The notes below the pieces were generated by a model that saw only the letters and a program-made list of their open reading frames with translations, was not told the DNA's origin and ran no database searches. 38,684 nt of DNA from Lachnospiraceae bacterium (GTDB lineage Bacteria > Bacillota > Clostridia > Lachnospirales > Lachnospiraceae), in NCBI GenBank assembly GCA_024694965.1, contig JAILJC010000228.1, positions 1-38,684 on the forward strand, read 5' to 3'. Below are positions 1 to 7,266 of this stretch, one piece after another. The first letter of the stretch is position 1. Each line of letters starts with the position of its first letter. Both the position numbers and the translations under genes were made by a program.

Positions 1-2
1 TT

Positions 3-656
3 GAGGTCACGATCGCATTTCCCGACAGCGCAAGATATGCATATATCGGCCTGACCGGCGAAAACTGCCTGATCGGCAATGTCAGCACCGAAAAATGCGA
101 GGAAGAATCACCCGCGAATTATATCCCGAGGATAGCCGAGGAGATAAGCTACATAAACGGTCCCGAAGGAGACATCCCGAACGTACAGATAGACGGATAC
201 CGTACCGCGGCATCGGAGGGCGTTAAGATAGAAAACGGGCTTAAGATAACGCTTCATGCAAAGAGCCTTCCCACGGCGAGGCTCGTATGGCATTGCCCGT
301 ATATCGACATTTTCTGTGCGGATGACGGAAAGATGGGCGGCGAAAACTACAGGGACCTTGCCTTTATGAGGTTTGACGGTGAATCCTGGTCTTGTGACGA
401 CAACTGCGCCCTTGATCTTAACGTAAATCACAGCAAGAGCTTTGAGGGATGGGATGCCTGGAAGAAATTTGCCCAGGACGGTTTTGATGCCGAGATCGGG
501 TTTAATGTCGAGGATAATGAGATAACCGTAATAACCGAAAACTCAGGCATATTCATAAGGAACAAAGTAATAATGACGGAGATAGACAGGCCGATATACG
601 CAGCCATAACGGGTGATCAGGTGGCAATAACAAACATAAGGATAACCAAGCCCTGA
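3..656 (+). CDS. C-terminal part of an unidentified protein (5' truncated)
   Basis: An open frame runs from the window edge to a TGA at 654-656, giving at least 217 residues, so the true start lies outside the window. The visible part has no transmembrane segment and alternates beta-prone stretches with acidic loops. It contains phrases such as DGYRTAASEG, LPTARLVWHCPYIDIF and YRDLAFMRFDGE. I have a weak memory of similar C-terminal regions in large Lachnospiraceae signalling proteins with GGDEF/EAL-type modules, but no catalytic motif is visible, so no function is assigned. The internal ATG at 333 is not the start, because coding continues upstream in the same frame. The convergent Rrf2 gene ends 20 bases downstream; no terminator hairpin was recognised between them. 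Confidence 0.6.
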   Translation, partial: EVTIAFPDSARYAYIGLTGENCLIGNVSTEKCEEESPANYIPRIAEEISYINGPEGDIPNVQIDGYRTAASEGVKIENGLKITLHAKSLPTARLVWHCPYIDIFCADDGKMGGENYRDLAFMRFDGESWSCDDNCALDLNVNHSKSFEGWDAWKKFAQDGFDAEIGFNVEDNEITVITENSGIFIRNKVIMTEIDRPIYAAITGDQVAITNIRITKP

Positions 657-675
657 TAAATCCCGTCTGAGGCTG

Positions 676-1071
676 CTACATAAGGTCGCTGAGTTTTTTA
701 CTGTGGAAAAAGTCATGGATCAGGTTGTCATATTCGATCCACATCGGAAGGGTTGCACAGGTGTCCTTCCTGGGACAGTTATAGTCCTTGTCGGCAAGGC
801 ATGCGACCGATGACATGGAGCCTTCCATAAGTTCCAGTATCTCGTCTATCGTATAGTCCTGCGGTTTACGGCAGAGCATATATCCGCCTCCTTTACCGCT
901 GGCGCCCGTGATGAGCCCGCCGTTTACCATATCCTTTACTATGATTTCAAGATACTTTTTTGATATATCCTGTCTGGCCGCGATATCTTTAAGCGGAATG
1001 TAGCCATTGCCTCCGTTTTCCGCCAGGTCGAGCATAACGCGTATTGCGTAACGTCCTTTTGTTGAGATCAT
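676..1071 (-). CDS. Rrf2 family transcriptional regulator with a Cys cluster
   Basis: A 131-residue protein of typical Rrf2 length. The N-terminal winged helix starts MISTKGRYAIRVMLDLA, and the recognition region reads ISKKYLEIIVKDMVNGGLI followed by the glycine-rich wing GKGGGYML. Three cysteines follow in the order C-X7-C-X5-C (ACLADKDYNC, then PRKDTC). That arrangement resembles the Fe-S ligand cluster of IscR/NsrR-type members, so an iron-sulfur or redox sensor is plausible but unproven. The start at 1071 is chosen over an upstream in-frame ATG at 1194 because it has a strong Shine-Dalgarno (GAGGAGG) and matches the family N-terminus. It is divergent from the DAHP synthase gene and may regulate that run, itself, or genes elsewhere. 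Confidence 0.9.
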   Translation of the reverse strand: MISTKGRYAIRVMLDLAENGGNGYIPLKDIAARQDISKKYLEIIVKDMVNGGLITGASGKGGGYMLCRKPQDYTIDEILELMEGSMSSVACLADKDYNCPRKDTCATLPMWIEYDNLIHDFFHSKKLSDLM

Positions 1072-1094
1072 GTTTTCAACCTCCTCATTTACCC

Positions 1095-1124
1095 ATAATA
1101 CTGCAAGGTGAATAGGTAAATCAA
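1095..1124 (-). promoter_or_regulatory. Putative sigma-A promoter for the Rrf2 gene
   Basis: Read on the minus strand: TTGATT, an 18-base spacer, then TATTAT. The expected transcript start is very close to the Shine-Dalgarno of the 1071 start, so the leader would be short. It lies just upstream (on its own strand) of the Rrf2 start and faces away from the aroF promoter. Confidence 0.45.
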
Positions 1125-1141
1125 GTAAAACAGGCCGGATA

Positions 1142-1170
1142 TTGACAAAACATGGGATTCGGGGTATCTT
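1142..1170 (+). promoter_or_regulatory. Sigma-A promoter of the DAHP synthase gene
   Basis: A consensus -35 TTGACA (1142-1147), a 17-base spacer and -10 TATCTT (1165-1170). The predicted start near 1177 leaves a leader of about 44 bases before the ATG at 1221. It lies in the shared divergent region with the Rrf2 gene, where that regulator could act. Confidence 0.65.
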
Positions 1171-1220
1171 CGGGATATCATTTGCATCATTCAATTTGAC
1201 CGTTTTGGGAGGATCATACT

Positions 1221-2249
1221 ATGGGAATGAGTTACGAAAGACAGCTGGCAATTCCTGCAGAGGTCAAGGAAATGTACCCGCTTACCGCTAAGATGAATGA
1301 AGTCATCCAAAGGCGGAAAGCCGAGCTTGAAGCGATATTCGAAGGAAGGAACAACAAGCTCATACTGATAATCGGGCCGTGTTCGGCGGATAATGAAGAT
1401 TCCGTAATGGATTACATCGGAAGGCTCGTGCCCGTACAGGAGAAGGTCAAGGATAAGATATTTATCGTTCCGAGGATATATACCAATAAACCCAGGACAA
1501 CGGCCGAGGGGTATAAAGGGATGCTCCATCAGCCCAATCCGACAGGCAAGCCGGACCTTTTCAAGGGGATCGCGGCTACCAGGCATCTGCATATGCGTGC
1601 GGTAAAGGAAACCGGATTTGCATGTGCGGATGAGATGCTTTATACGGAAAACTACGGCTATCTTGATGACCTGCTTATATATGTGGCGGTCGGGGCAAGG
1701 TCAGTTGAAGACCAGCAGCACAGGCTGACTTCAAGTGGTATAAGCGTTCCGGTCGGGATGAAGAATCCCACATCGGGAGATTATCAGGTAATGTTAAATG
1801 CAATTAGCGCAGCCCAGAACGGACACACGTTCATTTACAGGGGATGGGAAGTGCACTCTGACGGAAACAGGCATACCCACGCGATCCTTCGCGGATACAC
1901 GGACCAGCACGGTTCAATGAAGCCCAACTATCATTATGAGGATATCGTAAGGCTCTGTGACTGTTATGATGAAATGAACCTTTTGAATCCGGCGCTCATC
2001 GTTGATACAAACCATTGCAACTCGAGCAAGAATGAATTCATGCAGTCGCGTATAGCAAAGGAAGTCCTTCATTCGGCAAGGCATGATGAAAGGATAGCGA
2101 AGATACTCAAGGGATTCATGATAGAGAGTTATATTGAAAACGGCGCACAGGAACCCGGAGGCGGATGTTACGGCAAGTCTATCACCGATCCGTGTCTGGG
2201 ATGGGAACTTACCGAGAAACTGATCTACGAGATAGCGGATCTTCTTTAA
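1221..2249 (+). CDS. aroF: 3-deoxy-7-phosphoheptulonate (DAHP) synthase, AroF/G/H class
   Basis: A 342-residue protein close to the usual length of the AroFGH (type I-alpha) family. It condenses phosphoenolpyruvate with erythrose 4-phosphate, the first committed step of the shikimate pathway. Motifs in order: IIGPCSADNEDSV with the metal-ligand Cys54, KPRTTAEGYKGML for substrate phosphate binding, KNPTSGD, VDTNHCNSSK with the metal-ligand His, and GKSITDPCLGWE near the end. No ACT or chorismate mutase domain is fused, so any feedback control would lie in the barrel and N-terminal extension. The start has GGGAGG upstream; a second ATG two codons later is possible. It heads a run with DHFR and two small fusion genes. 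The isozyme letter cannot be decided from sequence alone. Confidence 0.92.
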   Translation: MGMSYERQLAIPAEVKEMYPLTAKMNEVIQRRKAELEAIFEGRNNKLILIIGPCSADNEDSVMDYIGRLVPVQEKVKDKIFIVPRIYTNKPRTTAEGYKGMLHQPNPTGKPDLFKGIAATRHLHMRAVKETGFACADEMLYTENYGYLDDLLIYVAVGARSVEDQQHRLTSSGISVPVGMKNPTSGDYQVMLNAISAAQNGHTFIYRGWEVHSDGNRHTHAILRGYTDQHGSMKPNYHYEDIVRLCDCYDEMNLLNPALIVDTNHCNSSKNEFMQSRIAKEVLHSARHDERIAKILKGFMIESYIENGAQEPGGGCYGKSITDPCLGWELTEKLIYEIADLL

Positions 2250-2279
2250 TACTAACGGTAAGGAAGGGGAGTAACGGAA

Positions 2280-2759
2280 ATGATCTCATTGATAGTTGCA
2301 TATGCAAAGAATCATGTTATAGGAAACAAGGGATGCATCCCGTGGAGGATAAAGGGCGAGCAGAAACGTTTTAAGGAGCTTACGACGGGAAACGTTGTCA
2401 TTATGGGCCGCCGCTCTTATGAAGAGATAGGACATCCCCTTCCGAACAGGATGAACATAATAGTATCCAATACGAAAAAATTCGAAGCGGAAAACTGCAT
2501 GACGGCAGGTTCACTTGAGGAAGCGATAAAGCTTGCGGGAGATAAGGACATATTCATTTCGGGCGGAGCCAGGCTGTATGAAGAAGCGCTGCCCATCGTG
2601 GAGAAGATGTACGTGACCGAGATAGACCGCGATATCGAGGGCGATACATATTTCCCCGATTTTGACCCCTTACAGTTTGATAAGGAAATTGTTGAGCGTC
2701 ATGATGAGGGCGAAATACCCTTTACTTATGTGACTTATACGAGGAAGAAGAATGCATAG
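2280..2759 (+). CDS. folA: Dihydrofolate reductase
   Basis: A 159-residue protein, the normal bacterial length. It reduces dihydrofolate to tetrahydrofolate with NADPH. The N-terminus reads MISLIVAYAKNHVIG, followed by PWRIKGEQKRF in the substrate pocket, VVIMGRRSYEEIGHPLPNR for cofactor binding, and FISGGARLYEEALP. The acidic residue that protonates the pterin is Glu27 in place of the Asp27 of E. coli; Glu is also used in some Gram-positive and vertebrate enzymes, so activity is expected. An AAGGGGAG-type ribosome site precedes the ATG. The gene ends by overlapping the next start by 8 bases, indicating translational coupling. No thymidylate synthase is nearby. Confidence 0.95.
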   Translation: MISLIVAYAKNHVIGNKGCIPWRIKGEQKRFKELTTGNVVIMGRRSYEEIGHPLPNRMNIIVSNTKKFEAENCMTAGSLEEAIKLAGDKDIFISGGARLYEEALPIVEKMYVTEIDRDIEGDTYFPDFDPLQFDKEIVERHDEGEIPFTYVTYTRKKNA

Positions 2760-3222
2760 ATCATACGAGAATAAAGATATTACGGTATTCTGGGATTCGG
2801 ATAAGTGCTTTCACGCAAAGAAGTGCGTGACCGGCTGTCCGGAGGTGTTTGATTTTCAAAGAAGGCCCTGGATCGATCTTGGCAGGGGAAGCAGTGCGGA
2901 TATCTGGCAGACAGTATCAAAGTGTCCTTCGGGGGCACTCAGTATTACATATAATCATGATGCAGAGATCAGATTTGATGAAGAAGGCTGCCGGAGCGTG
3001 GCATATCTTAACGGGAAACAGATAGGTGAATGCGATTACATTGAAGGTGATAACGGATGGACGATAGTCCATACCGAAGTGGATAGAGAGTACGGCGGCA
3101 AGGGGATCGCCAAGCGCCTTGTATACAGTGTCACCGAAGCAGCGGAGCGCCGTAAAAAGGAAGTTATCCCCGTATGTTCCTATGCCGTAAAGGTTTTGGC
3201 GGATAAAGGAGCAGCTGATTGA
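2752..3222 (+). CDS. Fusion of a YjdI-type 4Fe-4S ferredoxin domain and a YjdJ-type acetyltransferase
   Basis: A 156-residue two-domain protein. Residues about 9-68 carry four cysteines, Cys19-X5-Cys25-X3-Cys29 and Cys58-Pro, with HAKKC and RRPWIDL, matching the divergent single 4Fe-4S ferredoxin family (Fer4_19, E. coli YjdI). Residues about 75-153 resemble the small GNAT family of YjdJ: VHTEVDREYGGKGIAKRLV is the acetyl-CoA-binding region and VIPVCSYAVK is the conserved tail. In E. coli the two are separate adjacent genes; here they are one polypeptide. The substrate is unknown. The ATG overlaps the DHFR stop by 8 bases, and the stop overlaps the next TTG start, so all three are probably coupled. 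Confidence 0.82.
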   Translation: MHRSYENKDITVFWDSDKCFHAKKCVTGCPEVFDFQRRPWIDLGRGSSADIWQTVSKCPSGALSITYNHDAEIRFDEEGCRSVAYLNGKQIGECDYIEGDNGWTIVHTEVDREYGGKGIAKRLVYSVTEAAERRKKEVIPVCSYAVKVLADKGAAD

Positions 3223-3848
3223 AAACAAGGCAGGAAGCACTTGAATACGGACTGACATTTGAAGATACATATGAAGACACACCGTTTTCGGATACCAACT
3301 GGGTGCTGGTAAGGTACAGGGGAAACGGGAAAGCATTTCTATGGACATATGAGAGAAACGGATATATAAATCTCAATGTTAAAACCGAGCCTGAAAAGGC
3401 ATATTTCTGGCGTAAGATATACAGTTCGGTACAACCCGGATACCATCAGAACAAGGATCATTGGAACACGGTGATCTTAGACGGGAGTGTGCCCGATAAG
3501 GATATACGTCTTATGATCGCGGAGAGCTACGACCTTGTGTCAGACAGTCCGACCAAGAGGATATACGAAGCGGTTAAGACGATACCAAGGGGAAAGGTGG
3601 CAACCTACGGAACTATTGCCGCGCTTGCAGGCAATCCGAAGATGGCACGTGCGGTCGGAAATGCCCTTCATAATAATCCCGATCCCGACGGGATACCCTG
3701 TTACCGGGTCGTAAATGCAAGCGGACGGCTGGCGGATGCATTTGTATTCGGTGGGATAAATGTACAGGAGAAGCTCCTTAAGGAAGACGGTATAGAAGTC
3801 ATAAACGGATATGTTGATATTAAAAGATACGGATGGACAGGACAATGA
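3219..3848 (+). CDS. MmcQ/YjbR domain fused to an O6-alkylguanine-DNA alkyltransferase-like domain
   Basis: A 209-residue fusion. Residues about 5-107 look like the MmcQ/YjbR fold (KAFLWTYERN, HWNTVILDG, LMIAESYDLV). Residues about 112-200 are an MGMT/Ogt-type C-terminal domain: IPRGKVATYGTIAALAG, then the helix-turn-helix MARAVGNALHNNP, then the active-site segment IPCYRVVN with Cys161. The usual motif is PCHRV; here His is replaced by Tyr, but the acceptor Cys is present, unlike Atl proteins. It may repair or merely sense alkylated guanine. The start is TTG overlapping the previous TGA, with AAGGAG at good spacing. Confidence 0.85.
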   Translation: MKTRQEALEYGLTFEDTYEDTPFSDTNWVLVRYRGNGKAFLWTYERNGYINLNVKTEPEKAYFWRKIYSSVQPGYHQNKDHWNTVILDGSVPDKDIRLMIAESYDLVSDSPTKRIYEAVKTIPRGKVATYGTIAALAGNPKMARAVGNALHNNPDPDGIPCYRVVNASGRLADAFVFGGINVQEKLLKEDGIEVINGYVDIKRYGWTGQ

Positions 3849-3853
3849 AACAG

Positions 3854-3882
3854 TTGCGGCAGTCAGGTCTTCGGAGTACTAT
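3854..3882 (+). promoter_or_regulatory. Putative sigma-A promoter of ppk2-apt
   Basis: TTGCGG (3854-3859), a 17-base spacer and TACTAT (3877-3882), just after the preceding stop codon at 3848 and about 30 bases before the PPK2 ATG. A second AT-rich hexamer, TATAAT, at 3888-3893 has no well-spaced -35. Confidence 0.45.
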
Positions 3883-3911
3883 ATTAATATAATCCAAAGG
3901 AGGTATCGGGT

Positions 3912-4787
3912 ATGGGTTTTAAGAAATACATGGTGGATGGGAGCAGTAAGGTAAAGCTTAAGGATTTTAACACTGACAGTAAAAAAGATGATGTAAAGAA
4001 GAATGAGATAAAGCTTAAGCAGGCGGAAAACATCGAGAAGATCGCCCTGCTGCAGGAAAAGCTTTATGCGGAGGGCAAGGAAGGACTTATCATTGTTCTC
4101 CAGGCCATGGATGCGGCCGGCAAAGACGGCGCGGTAAAGCATGTTATGAGCGGTATCAATCCGCAGGGCATCGATGTTGTCAGCTTTAAACAGCCCAATT
4201 CCGAGGAGCTTATGCATGATTTCTTATGGAGGATAAATAAAAGGCTTCCCGAGAGGGGAAAGATAGGACTGTTTAACCGTTCATATTATGAGGATGTGCT
4301 GGTCGTACGGGTCCATGAGCTTAACAAAAGTTACAAGATGGCCGAAAGGATCACGGGACAGGCAACGGATGAGTTTTTTAAGAAGAGATATAAGCATATC
4401 AGGAACTATGAAGAATACCTTTACGATCAGAGTTATCGCGTAGTTAAGATATTCTTAAACGTTTCCAAGGGAGAACAGAAGAAACGCTTCCTTGAGCGCC
4501 TCGAGAACCCTGACAAAAACTGGAAGTTTTCGTCATCCGATCTTTCCGAGCGCAAGCTGTGGAAGGAATATCAGGATGTATATGAAAAAGCAATAAACGA
4601 AACGGCAACAAAGCAGTGCCCCTGGTATGTGCTTCCTGCCGATGATAAATGGTATACGAGATATCTTGTTTCAAGCATCATACTTAAGGCACTTACCGAT
4701 ATCGATCCGCAATTCCCAGAACTTCCGGAAAGTGAGAAACTTAAGTTAAACGAGTATCATGACAGCCTTACAAAAGAAGATGCATAA
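3912..4787 (+). CDS. ppk2: Polyphosphate kinase 2 family protein
   Basis: A 291-residue single-domain PPK2. These enzymes move phosphate between polyphosphate and nucleotides, either making NTP from NDP (or NMP) or storing polyphosphate. Visible motifs: the Walker A segment MDAAGKDG at residues 66-73, followed by HVMSGINPQG; the Walker B region GLFNRSYYEDVLVVRVH at about 119-135; and the lid region YRVVKIFLNVSKGEQKKRF. The C-terminal PWYVLPADDKWYTR is typical of the family. The subclass was not resolved. An excellent AAAGGAGGT precedes the ATG. apt follows after 21 bases, so a nucleotide salvage operon is likely: apt makes AMP, which some PPK2 enzymes phosphorylate. Confidence 0.93.
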   Translation: MGFKKYMVDGSSKVKLKDFNTDSKKDDVKKNEIKLKQAENIEKIALLQEKLYAEGKEGLIIVLQAMDAAGKDGAVKHVMSGINPQGIDVVSFKQPNSEELMHDFLWRINKRLPERGKIGLFNRSYYEDVLVVRVHELNKSYKMAERITGQATDEFFKKRYKHIRNYEEYLYDQSYRVVKIFLNVSKGEQKKRFLERLENPDKNWKFSSSDLSERKLWKEYQDVYEKAINETATKQCPWYVLPADDKWYTRYLVSSIILKALTDIDPQFPELPESEKLKLNEYHDSLTKEDA

Positions 4788-4808
4788 GATTTACGGAGGT
4801 AAAATAGT

Positions 4809-5333
4809 ATGAAAGATCTTAAGGATTATGTAAAAAGCATTCCCGATTTCCCGGAAAAGGGAATCATATTCAGGGATATAACAACAGTGCTACAGGATGC
4901 TGACGGATTCCATCTTGCGATAGACGAACTTAAGAAGCTGCTTAACGGAGTTGAGTTTGATGTGGTAGTAGGTGCGGAATCAAGGGGATTTATCTTCGGA
5001 GCACCCCTCGCATACGATCTTCATAAACCATTCGTTCTTATCCGCAAGAAGGGCAAGCTTCCCCGTGAGACCATATCACAGGAGTATGAGCTTGAATACG
5101 GCAGTGCTACCATAGAGATGCACAAAGATGCCTTAACAAAGGGGCAGAAGGTAATACTTGTCGATGACCTTATTGCAACGGGAGGAACTCTTGCCGCTTC
5201 GGTCAAGCTGGTTGAACAGCTCGGGGGTGAAGTGGTAAAGATCATATGTCTTATGGAGCTTGCAGGGCTTAAAGGCCGCGAAGCTTTAAAGGGATATAAT
5301 GTTGAAGCCGTGATAACCTATGAAGGTAAATAA
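4809..5333 (+). CDS. apt: Adenine phosphoribosyltransferase
   Basis: A 174-residue protein of normal Apt length. It converts adenine and PRPP to AMP in purine salvage. Motifs: IPDFPEKGIIFRDITTVL near the N-terminus, VVVGAESRGFIFGAPLAY, the flexible loop RKKGKLPRETISQEYELEYG, and the PRPP-binding VILVDDLIATGGTLAA. GGAGGT lies before the ATG. It follows ppk2 closely on the same strand. Downstream is a minus-strand tRNA gene; no convincing terminator hairpin was seen after the stop. Confidence 0.96.
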   Translation: MKDLKDYVKSIPDFPEKGIIFRDITTVLQDADGFHLAIDELKKLLNGVEFDVVVGAESRGFIFGAPLAYDLHKPFVLIRKKGKLPRETISQEYELEYGSATIEMHKDALTKGQKVILVDDLIATGGTLAASVKLVEQLGGEVVKIICLMELAGLKGREALKGYNVEAVITYEGK

Positions 5334-5363
5334 TTAATTTACCAAAAATAAGAATAAAAAAAA

Positions 5364-5436
5364 TGCGCGATCAGGGGCTCGAACCCTGGACACCCTGATT
5401 AAGAGTCAGGTGCTCTACCAACTGAGCTAATCGCGC
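5364..5436 (-). tRNA. tRNA-Lys (anticodon CTT)
   Basis: Read on the minus strand, a full cloverleaf folds: acceptor GCGCGAT/ATCGCGC, D-stem GCTC/GAGC, anticodon stem CCTGA/TCAGG around loop CTCTTAA (anticodon CTT), variable GTGTC, and T-stem CAGGG/CCCTG around TTCGAGC. The gene is 73 bases including discriminator A. CCA is not encoded. A run of eight T follows the 3' end directly on the minus strand (plus-strand A run 5356-5363) and probably ends transcription. It decodes AAG. Confidence 0.96.
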
Positions 5437-5458
5437 ATGCTGTTGCGGCACAATAGGG

Positions 5459-5487
5459 ATTATATTACAGGAAAATGACTTTTGCAA
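5459..5487 (-). promoter_or_regulatory. Sigma-A promoter of tRNA-Lys
   Basis: On the minus strand: TTGCAA (5482-5487), a 17-base spacer and a perfect TATAAT (5459-5464), about 22 bases before the tRNA 5' end. Confidence 0.7.
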
Positions 5488-5524
5488 TACCTTTTTTGCA
5501 TTTTTTTGGCGGAGTTAAACACCG

Positions 5525-6301
5525 ATGATATTTGAGACTCACGCGCATTATGACGATGATGCGTTTGACACAGACAGGGATGAGATATTAAGGCTTCTTC
5601 ATGAAAAAGGGATAGCTCCCATAGTTGATATAGGGGCTTCTGTAAAGAGTACGGAAGAGGCCTTTTTACTGGCACATAAATACGATCATGTTTATGCGGC
5701 GGTGGGAGTGCATCCGAGCGACAGCGCCGATCTTACCGAAAAGGATATTGAGTGGCTTAAGGGCCTTACGGAAGATCCGAAAGTTGTTGCGATCGGTGAG
5801 ATAGGTCTTGATTACCATTATGATGAGCCGGATAAGGAAATCCAGAAAAAATGGTTTGTAAGGCAGCTTTTTCTTGCAAAGGAAACGGGGCTTCCGATCG
5901 TGGTACACAGCCGTGATGCGGCTGCAGATACGCTGGAGATATTAAGCAGGGATGAATTCAGGGGATTAAAGGGGATCATCCACTGCTTTTCATATTCTTT
6001 TGAGCTTGCAAAGAAGTATGTTGAGATGGGATACCTTATAGGGGTAGGCGGTGTGGTGACTTTTAAGAACGGACGAAAGCTGCATGAGGTTGTAAGGCAG
6101 ACGCCGCTTGAGAACATCGTGGTAGAGACGGACTGTCCGTATCTTGCGCCGGAACCGTACAGGGGCAGGCGCAATTCATCCGCATATCTTCCATATGTAA
6201 TAGAAAAGATAGCATCCCTTAAGGGATTATCATATGAAGAGGTGAGGCGGGCGACTTACGAGAACGCCGCAGCGCTTTACGGGGTGAGAAAAGATGAATA
6301 A
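5525..6301 (+). CDS. tatD: TatD family metal-dependent hydrolase/DNase
   Basis: A 258-residue amidohydrolase-fold protein of TatD length. The metal-site signatures are present: HAH (His6, His8) in ETHAHYDDD, GEIGLDYHYD, VVHSRDA, IHCFSYS and VETDCPYLAPEPYRGRRN. TatD proteins act as Mg2+-dependent 3'-5' exonucleases linked to DNA repair or turnover. The ribosome site GGCGGAG is rather far (about 10 bases) from the ATG. The stop overlaps rsmA by 8 bases; the tatD-rsmA pairing is common in Firmicutes. No strong promoter was seen in 5437-5524 on this strand. Confidence 0.93.
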   Translation: MIFETHAHYDDDAFDTDRDEILRLLHEKGIAPIVDIGASVKSTEEAFLLAHKYDHVYAAVGVHPSDSADLTEKDIEWLKGLTEDPKVVAIGEIGLDYHYDEPDKEIQKKWFVRQLFLAKETGLPIVVHSRDAAADTLEILSRDEFRGLKGIIHCFSYSFELAKKYVEMGYLIGVGGVVTFKNGRKLHEVVRQTPLENIVVETDCPYLAPEPYRGRRNSSAYLPYVIEKIASLKGLSYEEVRRATYENAAALYGVRKDE

Positions 6302-7154
6302 GCTTGTGAGCGCAGGTAATACAATAGATGTGATCAAAAAGCATGACTTTACCTTCCGTAAGCGCTTTGGTCAGAACTTCCTTATTGATGAACATGTGCT
6401 TGAAAAGATAGTACAGGCTGCGGATATCACAGGGGATGACTATGTAATAGAGATAGGTCCCGGGATCGGCTCCATGACGCAGTATCTGTGCGAGAAAGCA
6501 GGGAAGGTAACGGCCGTTGAGATAGACAGGGATCTTATACCCATCCTTAATGAGACGCTTGGCGATTATGATAACGTAACTGTCATAAACGATGACATAC
6601 TTAAGGTTGATATAGCCGGACTTATAGAGAAGGAAAATAAAGGAAAGCCCGCGAAGGTTGTAGCAAACCTGCCGTACTATATAACAACGCCGATAGTAAT
6701 GACTCTGCTTGAGGACCACCTTCCCATAAGCAGCATTACGGTAATGGTGCAGAAGGAGGTAGCGCAGCGCATGCAGGCGGAGCCGGGAAGCAAGGACTAC
6801 GGAGCATTGAGCCTGGCTGTTAAGTATTATTCCGATCCGCATATAGTGGCAAATGTTCCTCCAAACTGTTTCATTCCAAGGCCCAAGGTGGGATCGGCAG
6901 TCATCAATCTTATTGTTTATGATGCGCCGGTCATTAATGTAAAAGATGAGAAGCTGATGTTTAAGCTTATCCGTGCGGCATTCAACCAGAGGAGAAAAAC
7001 ACTTGTCAACAGCATCTCGAATTCGGGTGATCTTGGCTTTTCAAAGCAGGAAATAACGGACGCTTTAAACGCCATGAACCTGCCCGAAACCATAAGGGGA
7101 GAAGCACTGAGTCCGGAGCAGTTTGCGGCCCTGTCGGACCGTCTGATTTTTTGA
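6294..7154 (+). CDS. rsmA: 16S rRNA (adenine(1518)-N(6)/adenine(1519)-N(6))-dimethyltransferase
   Basis: A 286-residue KsgA/RsmA protein. It dimethylates two adjacent adenosines in helix 45 of 16S rRNA using S-adenosylmethionine. Motifs: FRKRFGQNFLIDEHVLEKIV at the N-terminus, the SAM-binding VIEIGPGIGSMTQYL, acidic VEIDRDL, NDDILKVD, catalytic NLPYYITTPIV, and the C-terminal FNQRRKTLVNS. The ATG overlaps tatD. The last codons contain the -35 box of the downstream promoter. Confidence 0.97.
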   Translation: MNKLVSAGNTIDVIKKHDFTFRKRFGQNFLIDEHVLEKIVQAADITGDDYVIEIGPGIGSMTQYLCEKAGKVTAVEIDRDLIPILNETLGDYDNVTVINDDILKVDIAGLIEKENKGKPAKVVANLPYYITTPIVMTLLEDHLPISSITVMVQKEVAQRMQAEPGSKDYGALSLAVKYYSDPHIVANVPPNCFIPRPKVGSAVINLIVYDAPVINVKDEKLMFKLIRAAFNQRRKTLVNSISNSGDLGFSKQEITDALNAMNLPETIRGEALSPEQFAALSDRLIF

Positions 7155-7179
7155 CAATGCACCATGTCTATGATAAACT
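7151..7179 (+). promoter_or_regulatory. Sigma-A promoter for the TPR/acidic-repeat gene
   Basis: A perfect -35 TTGACA overlaps the rsmA stop codon. After a 17-base spacer comes TAAACT (7174-7179). The predicted start near 7186 lies just before the palindrome at 7195-7247, so that palindrome would fall in the leader. Confidence 0.6.
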
Positions 7180-7194
7180 TAAGACCGAGTGTGC

Positions 7195-7247
7195 TCAACT
7201 ATTCAGCCACTTACCCGAAGGATTTTAAGCCTGTTATGAATAGTTGA
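7195..7247 (+). repeat. 11-bp perfect inverted repeat in the leader
   Basis: TCAACTATTCA (7195-7205) and its exact complement TGAATAGTTGA (7237-7247) are separated by 31 bases. It sits between the predicted transcript start and the ribosome site (GAGGTG, 7255-7260). No T run follows, so it does not look like a terminator. It could be an RNA stem controlling translation or stability, or a spaced operator. Confidence 0.6.
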
Positions 7248-7266
7248 TTTATATGAGGTGAAAACG

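Noticed and set aside
1191-1592. Minus-strand open frame of 133 codons inside the DAHP synthase gene
   Set aside because: Lies opposite a well-supported gene and shows no recognisable motif or ribosome site.
3219-3848. Atl (alkyltransferase-like) protein
   Set aside because: Atl proteins lack the acceptor cysteine; here Cys161 is present.
5364-5436. tRNA gene as an integration (attachment) site with a nearby mobile island
   Set aside because: No integrase and no repeat of the tRNA 3' end was found in the window; the flanks are housekeeping genes.
6219-6842. Minus-strand open frame of 207 codons across tatD-rsmA
   Set aside because: Antisense to two clear genes; composition is that of a shadow frame.
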